A stretch of 64,000 nt of DNA, taken from positions 1 to 64,000 of the forward strand of contig NZ_JAUYZI010000026.1 of the NCBI RefSeq assembly GCF_030700245.1. The letters are read 5' to 3'. The translations under genes were made by a program, and so were the position numbers. The notes beneath the pieces were generated by a model. That model was not told the origin of the DNA. It did not search any database and worked only from the letters and a program-made list of their open reading frames with translations. The DNA is from Methylobacterium amylolyticum (GTDB taxonomy: Bacteria > Pseudomonadota > Alphaproteobacteria > Rhizobiales > Beijerinckiaceae). Shown here piece by piece: positions 43,085 to 50,102 of this stretch; the stretch's first letter is position 1, and each line of letters begins with the position of its first letter.

Positions 43085-44817
43085 CCCGAGCCGGGACCCT
43101 CGCGCAGGTCGAGACCGACATCCTGATCCTCGGCTCCGGCGGGGCCGGGCTGTTCGCCGCGCTCCACGCCAAGAAGACCGCGCCCGACCTCGCCGTCACG
43201 GTCGCGGTGAAGGGGCTGCTCGGCAAGTGCGGCTGCACCCGCATGGTCCAGGGCGGCTACAACGTGGCGTTGGCGCCCGGAGACTCGGTCGAGCGCCACT
43301 TCATGGACACGGTCGAGGGCGGCAAGTGGCTGAACGACCAGGCGCTCGCCTGGACGCTCGTCACCGAGGCGCAGGTGCGCATCCGCGAGCTGGAGACCGA
43401 GCTCGGCTGCTTCTTCGACCGCAACCCGGACGGCAGCGTCCACCAGAAGGCGTTCGCCGGCCAGACCTTCGACCGCACGGTGCACAAGGGCGACCTCACC
43501 GGCATCGAGATCATCAACCGCCTGTCCGAGCAGGTCTGGCGCCGGGACGTGAACCGCCTGGAGGACCACCGGGCGCTGGAGCTGATCCCGGCCCGCGACG
43601 GCTCGGGGCTCAGCGGCGTGCTGATGCTCGACATGCGCACCGGCGAGGCCAAGCTGGTGCGCGCGAAGGCCGTGCTGCTCGCCACCGGCGGCGGGCCGAC
43701 CATGTACAAGTACCACACGCCGTCCGGCGACAAGTCCTGCGACGGGCTCGCCATGGCTTTGCGCGCCGGCCTCCCGTTGCGCGACATGGAGATGGTGCAG
43801 TTCCACCCCACGGGCCTACTCGCGGGCGCGGGCACCCGCATGACCGGCACCGTGCTGGAGGAGGGCCTGCGCGGGGCCGGCGGCTGGCTCCTCGATTCGA
43901 CCGGCGCGCGCTTCATGGAGGCCTACGACCCGCGCGCCGAGCGGGCGACCCGCGACGTCGTCAGCCGCTCGATCATCCGGCGCATCCGCGACGGCTTCGC
44001 CACGCCGAGCGGGGGCGTGCACATCGCGATGAGCCATCTCGGGCCCGACGACGTGCGCGCCCGCTTCAAGGGCATGGTCGAGCGCTGCGCCGATTGCGGC
44101 TTCGACCTCGCGGGCGGCCTCGTCGAGGTGATCCCGACCGCCCATTACATGATGGGCGGCCTCCAGTTCGCGGTCGACTGCACCACCGCGCTGCCGCGGC
44201 TCTACGCGGCCGGCGAGGATACCGGCGGCGTGCACGGGGCGAACCGGCTCGGCGGCAACGGCGTGGCGAACTCGACCGTGTTCGGCGGGCTCGCCGGGCA
44301 GTCGATGGCCCGCGCCGTCTCCCGCGGCGGCAGCCTCGCCGATCCCGACCCGCGCGCGGTCGAGGCCGGGCTCGCCCGCGCCTACGGGCCACTCGGCCGG
44401 CCGGCGGGCGAATTGCCCGCGATCCGCGAGGCGCTCTACGAGACGATGTGGAGCGATGTCGGCATCCTGCGGGACGAGGCCGGCCTGAGGCGGGCGCTCG
44501 ACGCCCTCGACGGGCTCGGCGACGCCGTCGCCCGCGCCGGGGCCCCGGACGGCGACCGCCGCTACGCGCTCACCTGGATGGACCGGCTGAACCTGGAAAA
44601 CCTCGTGCTGGTCTCGCAAGGCATCGCCCGCGCCGCGCTCGCCCGCACCGACAGCCGCGGCGCCCACTTCCGCGAGGACCACCCCGAGACCTCGGATCTC
44701 GCGGCCTCCGCCTACACGGTCGTGCGGCGTCAGGGCGACGCCTTCGCGATCGCGATGGAGCCCGTCCACTTCACCCACGTCCGGCCGGGTGGCTCGCTCC
44801 TCGACGCCGCCGCCTGA
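43081..44817 (+). CDS. Succinate dehydrogenase/fumarate reductase-like flavoprotein subunit
   Basis: A 578-residue FAD protein. ILILGSGGAGLFAALHAKK is the FAD-binding fold; MVQFHPTGLLAGAGTRMTG and VLEEGLRGAGGWLL hold the substrate His and Glu; RATRDVVSRSI is conserved; IPTAHYMMGGLQF supplies the second substrate His, and GVHGANRLGGNGVANSTVFG the catalytic-site Arg. The set matches enzymes that dehydrogenate succinate-like diacids. At the place of the histidine that covalently holds FAD in SdhA (HTVAAQGG in the usual enzyme) this protein has Cys52 in GCTRMVQGG, so the flavin is probably non-covalent or held differently. It overlaps the hydratase beta gene by ATGA. It is most likely a dehydrogenase for an analogue of succinate rather than succinate itself. 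Confidence 0.88.
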   Translation: MTRAGTLAQVETDILILGSGGAGLFAALHAKKTAPDLAVTVAVKGLLGKCGCTRMVQGGYNVALAPGDSVERHFMDTVEGGKWLNDQALAWTLVTEAQVRIRELETELGCFFDRNPDGSVHQKAFAGQTFDRTVHKGDLTGIEIINRLSEQVWRRDVNRLEDHRALELIPARDGSGLSGVLMLDMRTGEAKLVRAKAVLLATGGGPTMYKYHTPSGDKSCDGLAMALRAGLPLRDMEMVQFHPTGLLAGAGTRMTGTVLEEGLRGAGGWLLDSTGARFMEAYDPRAERATRDVVSRSIIRRIRDGFATPSGGVHIAMSHLGPDDVRARFKGMVERCADCGFDLAGGLVEVIPTAHYMMGGLQFAVDCTTALPRLYAAGEDTGGVHGANRLGGNGVANSTVFGGLAGQSMARAVSRGGSLADPDPRAVEAGLARAYGPLGRPAGELPAIREALYETMWSDVGILRDEAGLRRALDALDGLGDAVARAGAPDGDRRYALTWMDRLNLENLVLVSQGIARAALARTDSRGAHFREDHPETSDLAASAYTVVRRQGDAFAIAMEPVHFTHVRPGGSLLDAAA

Positions 44818-44829
44818 GGGAGGAGACCG

Positions 44830-46455
44830 ATGGAACGCTTGCGCGGCGCCGACATCGTCGCCCGGACCCTGGAGGCGCTCGGCGTCACCCGGATCTTCAC
44901 CCTGTCGGGCAACCACATCATGCCGGTCTTCGACGCGCTGCTCGATACCGGCATCGCGGTCGTGCACGTCCGCCACGAGGCGGCCTGCGTGCACATGGCC
45001 GATGCCTGGGGGCGGCTCACCGGCGAGGTCGGCGTCGCCCTCGTCACCGGCGGGCAGGGCCACACCAACGGCGCCGCGGCCCTGTTCACGGCGCTCGCGG
45101 CCGAGTCGCCGGTTCTGCTGCTCTCGGGCCATGCCGGCCTGAACGAGATCGGGCGCGGCGCCTTCCAGGAACTCGCCCAGGCCGAGATCGCCCGGCCGAC
45201 GACGAAGGCGTCGTGGACCGCCGGTTCGGTCGCCGCGCTCGGATCGGACCTCGCCCGCGCCGTCCGGATCGCCCGCGAGGGCAGGCCCGGCCCGGTCCAT
45301 GTCAGCCTGCCGGTCGACCTGCTGGAGCGCGCCGTCCCCGCGTCCTCCGTGCGCATCCCCGGCCCGGAGGCGGCCGCCCCCCGGGAGACCGCGCCCGAGC
45401 CCGACCTCGTCGCCGCCCTCGCCGCCGCGCTCGAAGCGGCCGAGCGCCCCCTCGTCGCCTGCGGCCCGGCGCTGTGCGACGCCGCCGGCCGCGCGGCGAT
45501 GGCGGGCCTGGAGGAGCGGCTCGGCCTGCCGGTCGTCGGCATGGAGAGCCCGCGCGGCGTCAACGACCCGGCGCTCGGCGCCTTCGCCGAGATCCTGGCC
45601 CGGGCCGACCTCCTCGTGCTGCTGGGCAAGCCCCTCGACTTCACCCTGCGCTTCGGCGACGCGCCGGCCGTCGCGCCCGGCTGCCGCTTCGCGGTGATCG
45701 ACCCGGACCCGGCGCTGCTGGCCCGCGCCCCGGCCGGGCGCCTGGTCGTCTCGGGCCTCGCCGATCCGCGCCCGACGCTCGCGGCGCTGGCCGCGCGGGG
45801 ACGGGGCAATACCGGCCACGCGGCCTGGCACCGCGAGGCGCGGGCCGCGCTCGCCTACCGCCCGCCGGCCTGGGCGGACCTGCGCGGGGCGGGCGGCCGC
45901 CTGCACCCCGCCGAGCTGTGCCGGGCGCTCGACGCGTTCCTCGCCCGGCACCCGGCCGGCACGCTGATCTGCGACGGCGGCGAGATCGGGCAGTGGCCCC
46001 AAGCCCTGGTCCGAGCCGGCCGGCGCCTGATCAACGGCGTCTCGGGCACGATCGGCGCCGCCACGCCCTTCGCGCTCGCCGCGAAGCTCCAGCGCCCGGA
46101 GGCGCCGGTGGTCGCGGTGATGGGCGACGGCACCTTCGGCTTCCACATGGCCGAGTTCGACACGGCCGTGCGCACCGGCATCCCCTTCGTGGCGGTGGTG
46201 GGCAACGACGCGCGCTGGAACGCCGAGCACCAGATCCAGGTGCGCAGCTACGGCCCCGGGCGGACGCGCCACTGCGACCTGCTGCCGACCCGCTACGACG
46301 CGGTCGTCCAGGCGCTCGGCGGCTTCGGCGCGCTGGTGACCGACGCGGCCGATCTCCCGGCGGCGCTGGAGGCGGCCCAGGCCAGCGGCCTGCCCGCCTG
46401 CCTCAACGTGATGATCGAGAGCGTGCCGGCCCCGGCGATCCGGCGGCCGGACTGA
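44830..46455 (+). CDS. ThDP-dependent enzyme (acetolactate synthase-like)
   Basis: A 541-residue protein with the three-domain ThDP layout. The catalytic glutamate is E50 in VVHVRHEAACVHMADAWG, the middle domain covers about residues 190-320, and the ThDP-Mg motif is VVAVMGDGTFGFHMAEFDTA followed by FVAVVGNDARWN. It belongs to the acetolactate synthase/benzaldehyde lyase/oxalyl-CoA decarboxylase superfamily, in which sequence does not give the substrate. It is 12 bases after the flavoprotein gene. In the pathway it could decarboxylate a 2-oxo acid such as a keto form of the hydration product, or catalyse a carboligation. A second, different ThDP enzyme is at 57789. Confidence 0.85.
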   Translation: MERLRGADIVARTLEALGVTRIFTLSGNHIMPVFDALLDTGIAVVHVRHEAACVHMADAWGRLTGEVGVALVTGGQGHTNGAAALFTALAAESPVLLLSGHAGLNEIGRGAFQELAQAEIARPTTKASWTAGSVAALGSDLARAVRIAREGRPGPVHVSLPVDLLERAVPASSVRIPGPEAAAPRETAPEPDLVAALAAALEAAERPLVACGPALCDAAGRAAMAGLEERLGLPVVGMESPRGVNDPALGAFAEILARADLLVLLGKPLDFTLRFGDAPAVAPGCRFAVIDPDPALLARAPAGRLVVSGLADPRPTLAALAARGRGNTGHAAWHREARAALAYRPPAWADLRGAGGRLHPAELCRALDAFLARHPAGTLICDGGEIGQWPQALVRAGRRLINGVSGTIGAATPFALAAKLQRPEAPVVAVMGDGTFGFHMAEFDTAVRTGIPFVAVVGNDARWNAEHQIQVRSYGPGRTRHCDLLPTRYDAVVQALGGFGALVTDAADLPAALEAAQASGLPACLNVMIESVPAPAIRRPD

Positions 46456-46484
46456 GGACCGACGCCGCGGCCGGAGCGCCAGGA

Positions 46485-46526
46485 TGTGGCGATCCGGGTG
46501 CGGCGATCCGGGGGCGGTCATCCGGG
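46485..46526 (+). repeat. Three tandem 14-base units before the second binding-protein gene
   Basis: Imperfect 14-base units start at 46485, 46499 and 46513 and share GCGATCCGGG or GTCATCCGGG. They lie in the 94-base gap between the ThDP gene and the binding-protein gene, just upstream of its GGGGGAGGGGG ribosome binding region. Confidence 0.7.
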
Positions 46527-46549
46527 GATGTGATCGGGGGAGGGGGATC

Positions 46550-47554
46550 ATGCGCAGGCGCGACGTGCTGGCGGGGGCGGCGGGGGTGCTCGGGGCGGGG
46601 TTGCACCCGGCCCGCGCGGAGGCCGGCGCGGTGGCGATCGCCCGCCAGCCGAGCCTCGGCCACCTGCCGCTGATGCTGATGGAGGAGCGGGGCCTCTTGG
46701 AGAAGGCGGCCGCCGCCCGCGGCGTGGCGGGGTTGCAGGCGCGCTACCTCACGCTCGCGGGCGGGGCCGCGATGAACGACGCGCTGCTCGCCGGGCAGAT
46801 CCAGTTCGCGGCCGGCGGCGTGCCGCCCCTCGTCCTGCTCTGGTCGCGGACCGAGGGGACCGCGATGGCCGTCAAGGGCGTGGCGGCGATGAACGCCATG
46901 CCGCTCCTGATGAACACCAACAACCCGCGGGTGCGCACGCTCAAGGACTTCACCGACCGGGACAAGATCGCGCTGCCCGCGGTGAAGGTCTCGGTCCAGG
47001 CGATGTTCCTGCAGATGGCGGCCGAGCGGGAACTCGGGCCGGAGCGCCGCAACGCGCTCGACCGGCTCACCGTCACGCTCTCGCACCCGGACGGGATGGC
47101 GGCCCTGCTCGCCGGCAACGAGATCACCGCGCATTTCACCGCCGCGCCGATCCAGGAGCTGGAACTGCGCCGGCCCGGCATCCGCACGGTGCTCAACTCC
47201 TTCGACGTTCTGGGGGAGCCCTCGACCTTCAACGTGGTCTGGGCGTCGTCGGCCTTCGCGGAGGCCAATCCCCGCGTCTGCGAGGCGTTCGGGGCGGCGC
47301 TCGACGAGGCGCTCGCCCTGATCGAGGCCGACACGGCGGAGGCGGCCCGCGCCTACGTGCGGCTCGCCCGCGACGCGAGCGACGTCGGATTGATCACCGA
47401 GATCCTGAGCGACCCGCAGGTGCGCTTCAGCGCGACGCCCCGGGCGATCGGCAAGGTGGCGGACTTCATGCACCGGACCGGCACGATCCGCCGCCGGCCG
47501 GAGAGCTGGCGGGACCTGTTCTTCGCCAGCGTCCACGCGCGGGACGGGAGCTGA
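46550..47554 (+). CDS. ABC transporter substrate-binding protein, NitT/TauT type (second copy)
   Basis: A 334-residue paralogue of the binding protein at 38739-39758. It opens MRRRDVLAGAAGVLGAGLHPARAEA, a twin-arginine-like signal (RRRDVL), and continues with LPLMLMEERGLLEKAAAARG and LAGGAAMNDALLAGQIQFAAGG. Shared blocks with the first copy include NAMPL, DKIALP, EITAHF and TFNVVWASS. The different export signal, Tat-like here and Sec-like in the first copy, is notable. It is the last gene of the operon. No permease or ATPase follows, so it must use a transporter encoded elsewhere or act as a sensor. Confidence 0.85.
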   Translation: MRRRDVLAGAAGVLGAGLHPARAEAGAVAIARQPSLGHLPLMLMEERGLLEKAAAARGVAGLQARYLTLAGGAAMNDALLAGQIQFAAGGVPPLVLLWSRTEGTAMAVKGVAAMNAMPLLMNTNNPRVRTLKDFTDRDKIALPAVKVSVQAMFLQMAAERELGPERRNALDRLTVTLSHPDGMAALLAGNEITAHFTAAPIQELELRRPGIRTVLNSFDVLGEPSTFNVVWASSAFAEANPRVCEAFGAALDEALALIEADTAEAARAYVRLARDASDVGLITEILSDPQVRFSATPRAIGKVADFMHRTGTIRRRPESWRDLFFASVHARDGS

Positions 47555-47731
47555 GGGCGCTTCGCGAGCGACCGATGAAGCGCAGACTTCGGAACGCTTG
47601 CGGATCGATCGCAGATTTGTGGTGGCGCCTGTGGCCCCGCTGCACCAGGGCAGCGAGATCCGTGATCCACAGGCGTGACTTAACGAGAGGTTGGCTTTCG
47701 TAGTCTAGATTGCGCTTGCCGCCGTGGCAGG

Positions 47732-48049
47732 ATGCGCCAAATTAGCGCTTGGTTGAGGTCTGTGCCTCGTGCATTAGCCAAGCAGGGGCATCGCGCTTGC
47801 ATCATGTGTTTGGACGGCGGTCGAAGGATTGTGGTATGGCGTGGTCAGAAGAGCCCCACCAAGAGTATGGCTAAGCGCTTCGGAATTCCTGCGGATATCG
47901 TTCGAACAGTAATACATAACGTTAAGGATCGAGAAGGCTTAAGCGGGGGTGACAATATAATAATATATGACAATGCTGATATAGAGGATGAGTTCGGCAA
48001 CTGGTTAGGCAATATGTGCGACGAGCCTGGAGTCCACTGTGACCCTTAA
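47732..48049 (+). CDS. Hypothetical protein in a low-G+C insert
   Basis: A 105-residue ORF that I do not recognise. The sequence after about residue 35 looks protein-like (AKRFGIPADIVRTVIHNVKDREG, then an acidic DNIIIYDNADIEDEFGNW segment ending in CDEPGVHCDP). Bases 47881-48000 contain 49 G or C in 120 (41%), far below the neighbourhood, which signals recent transfer. The ribosome binding site at its ATG is weak, so the true start may differ. It overlaps the following gene by 11 bases, a toxin-immunity-like arrangement, but no toxin family was identified. Confidence 0.45.
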   Translation: MRQISAWLRSVPRALAKQGHRACIMCLDGGRRIVVWRGQKSPTKSMAKRFGIPADIVRTVIHNVKDREGLSGGDNIIIYDNADIEDEFGNWLGNMCDEPGVHCDP

Positions 48050-48512
48050 AGCTTTTGCATCGCTGCGGTTTACCGGCGAGACTCTGGAGCCCTCGCTGAT
48101 CGGCGACATTCTGTGCGTCCGGCCAACCTTGTCCTACCATAAGGGTGAGCTCTTTCTGGTCGGAGAAGCGCGTCGCGAAAGAGTTGGGCGTACTGGGCTT
48201 TGGCTTTTCAACACTGAGGGCCGGGCTGAGGCGCGCGATCTGAAACAACACATTGACCTGCTCGTAAAAGTCATTTTCCTTGACGATGGGGGACGGCCCG
48301 ATTTGCAAAAAGCAGTTGCTTTGCGCCGATTGGTTGACAGCCAGAATGTCGATATGCGGGTTTCGCTCTTCTGGCACGGAAGCGACGCGGACGAGGAACC
48401 TAAAATCAAAAAAAGCTTTTACGATGTCATTGGCTGGGTGGGCGGGCGCGTGGAAAGTGATTTCGACAGAGAAGAGCCTGCATCACCCACGGGGAAGCTG
48501 CAAATCGCATAG
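48039..48512 (+). CDS. DUF4279-like protein
   Basis: A 157-residue protein. The start LKAFASLRFTGETLEPSLIGDILCVRPTLSYHKGE, followed by GRTGLWLFNTEG, matches the pattern of DUF4279 proteins, where a strand-helix-strand unit is followed by a Lys-Gly-Glu and a Gly-Leu-Trp motif. DUF4279 members are often found as small accessory genes and some sit beside toxin-like genes. The GTG start lies inside the preceding ORF, so the two are coupled. The base composition is lower in G+C than its flanks, like its partner. No function is established. Confidence 0.62.
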   Translation: MTLKAFASLRFTGETLEPSLIGDILCVRPTLSYHKGELFLVGEARRERVGRTGLWLFNTEGRAEARDLKQHIDLLVKVIFLDDGGRPDLQKAVALRRLVDSQNVDMRVSLFWHGSDADEEPKIKKSFYDVIGWVGGRVESDFDREEPASPTGKLQIA

Positions 48513-48723
48513 GTCGAGCCTTCAGCCCGACCAAGCCATGCCTCTGCGATCAGGCGCATACATGCCGCAATGGCGCCCCTGTTCCGTGGCCAGAGCGGGC
48601 CGACTGCCACCCAATCGGACCCGACCGAAGGGCCTGTACCAGCGCCGCGACAAAGCGCAGAAACAGCGCGCTGCAACCTGGCATTTTATGCCGGGGCTTT
48701 GAACACCAGCCGGATCCCCGCCT

Positions 48724-49467
48724 TCACCCCAGCAGCCCCGGCAGCGCCAGCGCGGTCGTGGTCAGGCCGATCGCGGCGAGCAGGACGAGCACGATCGCGC
48801 GGAAGCGGCGCTGGTCGATCCGGGCGAACAGCGAGAGCCCCGCCAGCACGCTGGCCAGCACCACCGGCAGGGCCAGCGCGAGGTCGCCGACGAGGTCGGG
48901 CGGGATCGGATGCAGCCAGAGCAGGATCGCCAGCGCCCAGACCTGCATCACCAGGGTGAAGCTCTGATAGACCGCCCGCTGCGTGCGCGGCTCCCAACCG
49001 CGCACGAGGCTCCAGGCGGTCGGCAGCGCGCCGGACAGCCCGGCGATGCCGCCGAGCACGCCGCCCAGGAACCCGACGGCGCCGTCGCTCCAGGGGTTGC
49101 CGAAGGCCACCCGGTAATCGGCGCGCAGCAGGGCGACGGTGCCGCTGTAGAGGATCAGGAAGCCGCCGATCGCGACCTTGATCAGTTGCGGGTCGAGCCC
49201 GTGCAGCAGGCGGATGCCGATCGGCGCGCCGACGAGGCCCGGCAGGATCATCGCGAGGGCGGTGCCCCGCGGCGGCCAAGTCCGCAGGCGCAGGATCGAG
49301 ATCGCCTGCGCGACGGTGCTGCACACCAGAACCAGGGCGGTCGCCTCCACGGGCGAGCGGATCGACAGCAGCGTGCCGGAGGCGATCAGCGCGAAGGCGA
49401 AGCCCGTCAGGCCGGAGATCAGGCCGGCGCAGCCGATGCACAGGACGAGGAGGAGCGTCTCGTTCAC
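48724..49467 (-). CDS. TauE/SafE-family sulfite exporter
   Basis: A 247-residue integral membrane protein of the TauE family (former DUF81). Seven or eight hydrophobic segments are visible; CAGLISGLTGFAFALIASGTLL and GFLGGVLGGIAGLSGALPTAW are the two internal repeats with the Gly-rich family motif. Relatives (TauZ, CuyZ, SafE) export sulfite or sulfoacetate produced during organosulfonate breakdown. The start is GTG at 49467. It is divergent from suyA-suyB, and both promoters carry the same palindrome, so it most likely exports the sulfite released by the sulfo-lyase. Confidence 0.82.
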   Translation of the reverse strand: MNETLLLVLCIGCAGLISGLTGFAFALIASGTLLSIRSPVEATALVLVCSTVAQAISILRLRTWPPRGTALAMILPGLVGAPIGIRLLHGLDPQLIKVAIGGFLILYSGTVALLRADYRVAFGNPWSDGAVGFLGGVLGGIAGLSGALPTAWSLVRGWEPRTQRAVYQSFTLVMQVWALAILLWLHPIPPDLVGDLALALPVVLASVLAGLSLFARIDQRRFRAIVLVLLAAIGLTTTALALPGLLG

Positions 49468-49548
49468 CGGAGACGGCCCATCCCCGCGATCACCGCCATC
49501 CCGCGCCTCCCCCGGACCGCCGCGTGCGGCCTTCCGTGCCTGGAATAT

Positions 49549-49562
49549 ATCTTATATAAGAC
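49549..49562. promoter_or_regulatory. Candidate GntR operator on the exporter side
   Basis: ATCTTATATAAGAC differs from the perfect palindrome at 49721 only in its first base. It lies 82 bases upstream of the exporter start, in A/T-rich surroundings unlike the rest of the window. Confidence 0.68.
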
Positions 49563-49720
49563 TCGGACGGGTGCAAGGCGCCGATCTCGGGGTCGCCTGG
49601 GCGCGACGCTCCCCCGCAGCCTGGACGGCGATGGCGCCAGGCCGCAGCCGGCTGCGGCGCGGGCTCGCTCGCCGTCTCGTACCTGCCTGTCGATCCACCG
49701 TTGCGCCCGGACGGTGATTG

Positions 49721-49734
49721 GTCTTATATAAGAC
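49721..49734. promoter_or_regulatory. Perfect 14-base palindromic operator upstream of suyA
   Basis: GTCTTATATAAGAC is its own reverse complement. It ends 43 bases before the suyA ATG and overlaps a plausible -10 element. Weaker copies occur at 38432 and 38634 before the SDH/fumarase-like operon. Confidence 0.72.
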
Positions 49735-49777
49735 TAGCCGCCACGAAGAAGCCGGCGACAGCCAGCAGGAGGACCGC

Positions 49778-50095
49778 ATGAGCAGCCACGCCGCATCCGG
49801 CGCGGGGCGCCGCAAGCCGCATCTTCTCGCCCATTCCCCGGACGACAACGTCGCCGTCGCGGTGATCGAGGGGCTCTCCGCCGACACCGCGGCCTTCGGG
49901 GTGATCACCGAGAACGACACCACCTTCGAGGTGCATGTCCGCCACGACATCCCGATCGGCCACAAGGTCGCGCTCACCGACCTGAAGGCCGGCGACACGG
50001 CCATCAAGTACGGCCAGGACATCGGCAAGGTCATCAAGGACGTCGCCAAGGGCGAGCACGTCCACGTCCACAACGTCAAGACGAAGCGCTGGTGA
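49778..50095 (+). CDS. suyA: (R)-sulfolactate sulfo-lyase small subunit (SuyA/UxaA N-terminal type)
   Basis: A 105-residue SAF-domain protein. HLLAHSPDDNVAVAVIEGL opens the domain, VRHDIPIGHKVALTDLKAGD is the conserved middle, and GKVIKDVAKGEHVHVHNVKTKRW the end with the HVHVHN motif of the UxaA family small part. In altronate dehydratase this part is fused to the large part; in SuyAB it is a separate gene, as here. With SuyB it removes sulfite from (R)-3-sulfolactate to give pyruvate. AGGAGG is well placed before the ATG at 49778. The suyB gene follows after 7 bases. The assignment to sulfolactate rather than a sugar acid rests on the neighbours. Confidence 0.78.
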   Translation: MSSHAASGAGRRKPHLLAHSPDDNVAVAVIEGLSADTAAFGVITENDTTFEVHVRHDIPIGHKVALTDLKAGDTAIKYGQDIGKVIKDVAKGEHVHVHNVKTKRW

Positions 50096-50102
50096 GGTGA
50101 CG

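Larger units (their letters stand above)
49468..49777. promoter_or_regulatory. Divergent control region between the sulfite exporter and suyA
   Basis: This 310-base stretch contains no convincing gene. It holds two copies of the same 14-base operator, one near each start (listed separately). TTGCGC at 49701-49706 could be a -35 for suyA, with TTATAT at 49724-49729 as -10 inside the operator, 17 bases apart. A repressor bound there would cover the promoter. Confidence 0.6.

Noticed and set aside
39755..44817. Housekeeping succinate dehydrogenase and fumarase of the TCA cycle
   Set aside because: Gene order (iron-sulfur, anchor, anchor, hydratase alpha and beta, flavoprotein) is not the usual sdhCDAB order, the flavoprotein lacks the covalent-FAD histidine, the hydratase subunits are interleaved, and fumC is present. 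A specialised role is more likely.
44830..46455. Sulfopyruvate decarboxylase ComDE
   Set aside because: The protein is a full three-domain ThDP enzyme of 541 residues, whereas ComDE proteins lack the middle domain; the reaction is left open.
42984..46673. A 1229-codon open frame on the plus strand
   Set aside because: It is the wrong phase of the SDH-like flavoprotein and ThDP genes; composition is Arg/Pro/Gly-rich and motif-free.
48513..48723. A gene or transposase remnant between the DUF4279-like gene and the sulfite exporter
   Set aside because: Open frames on both strands were read and none showed a recognisable motif or a ribosome binding site; it is left as unassigned intergenic DNA.
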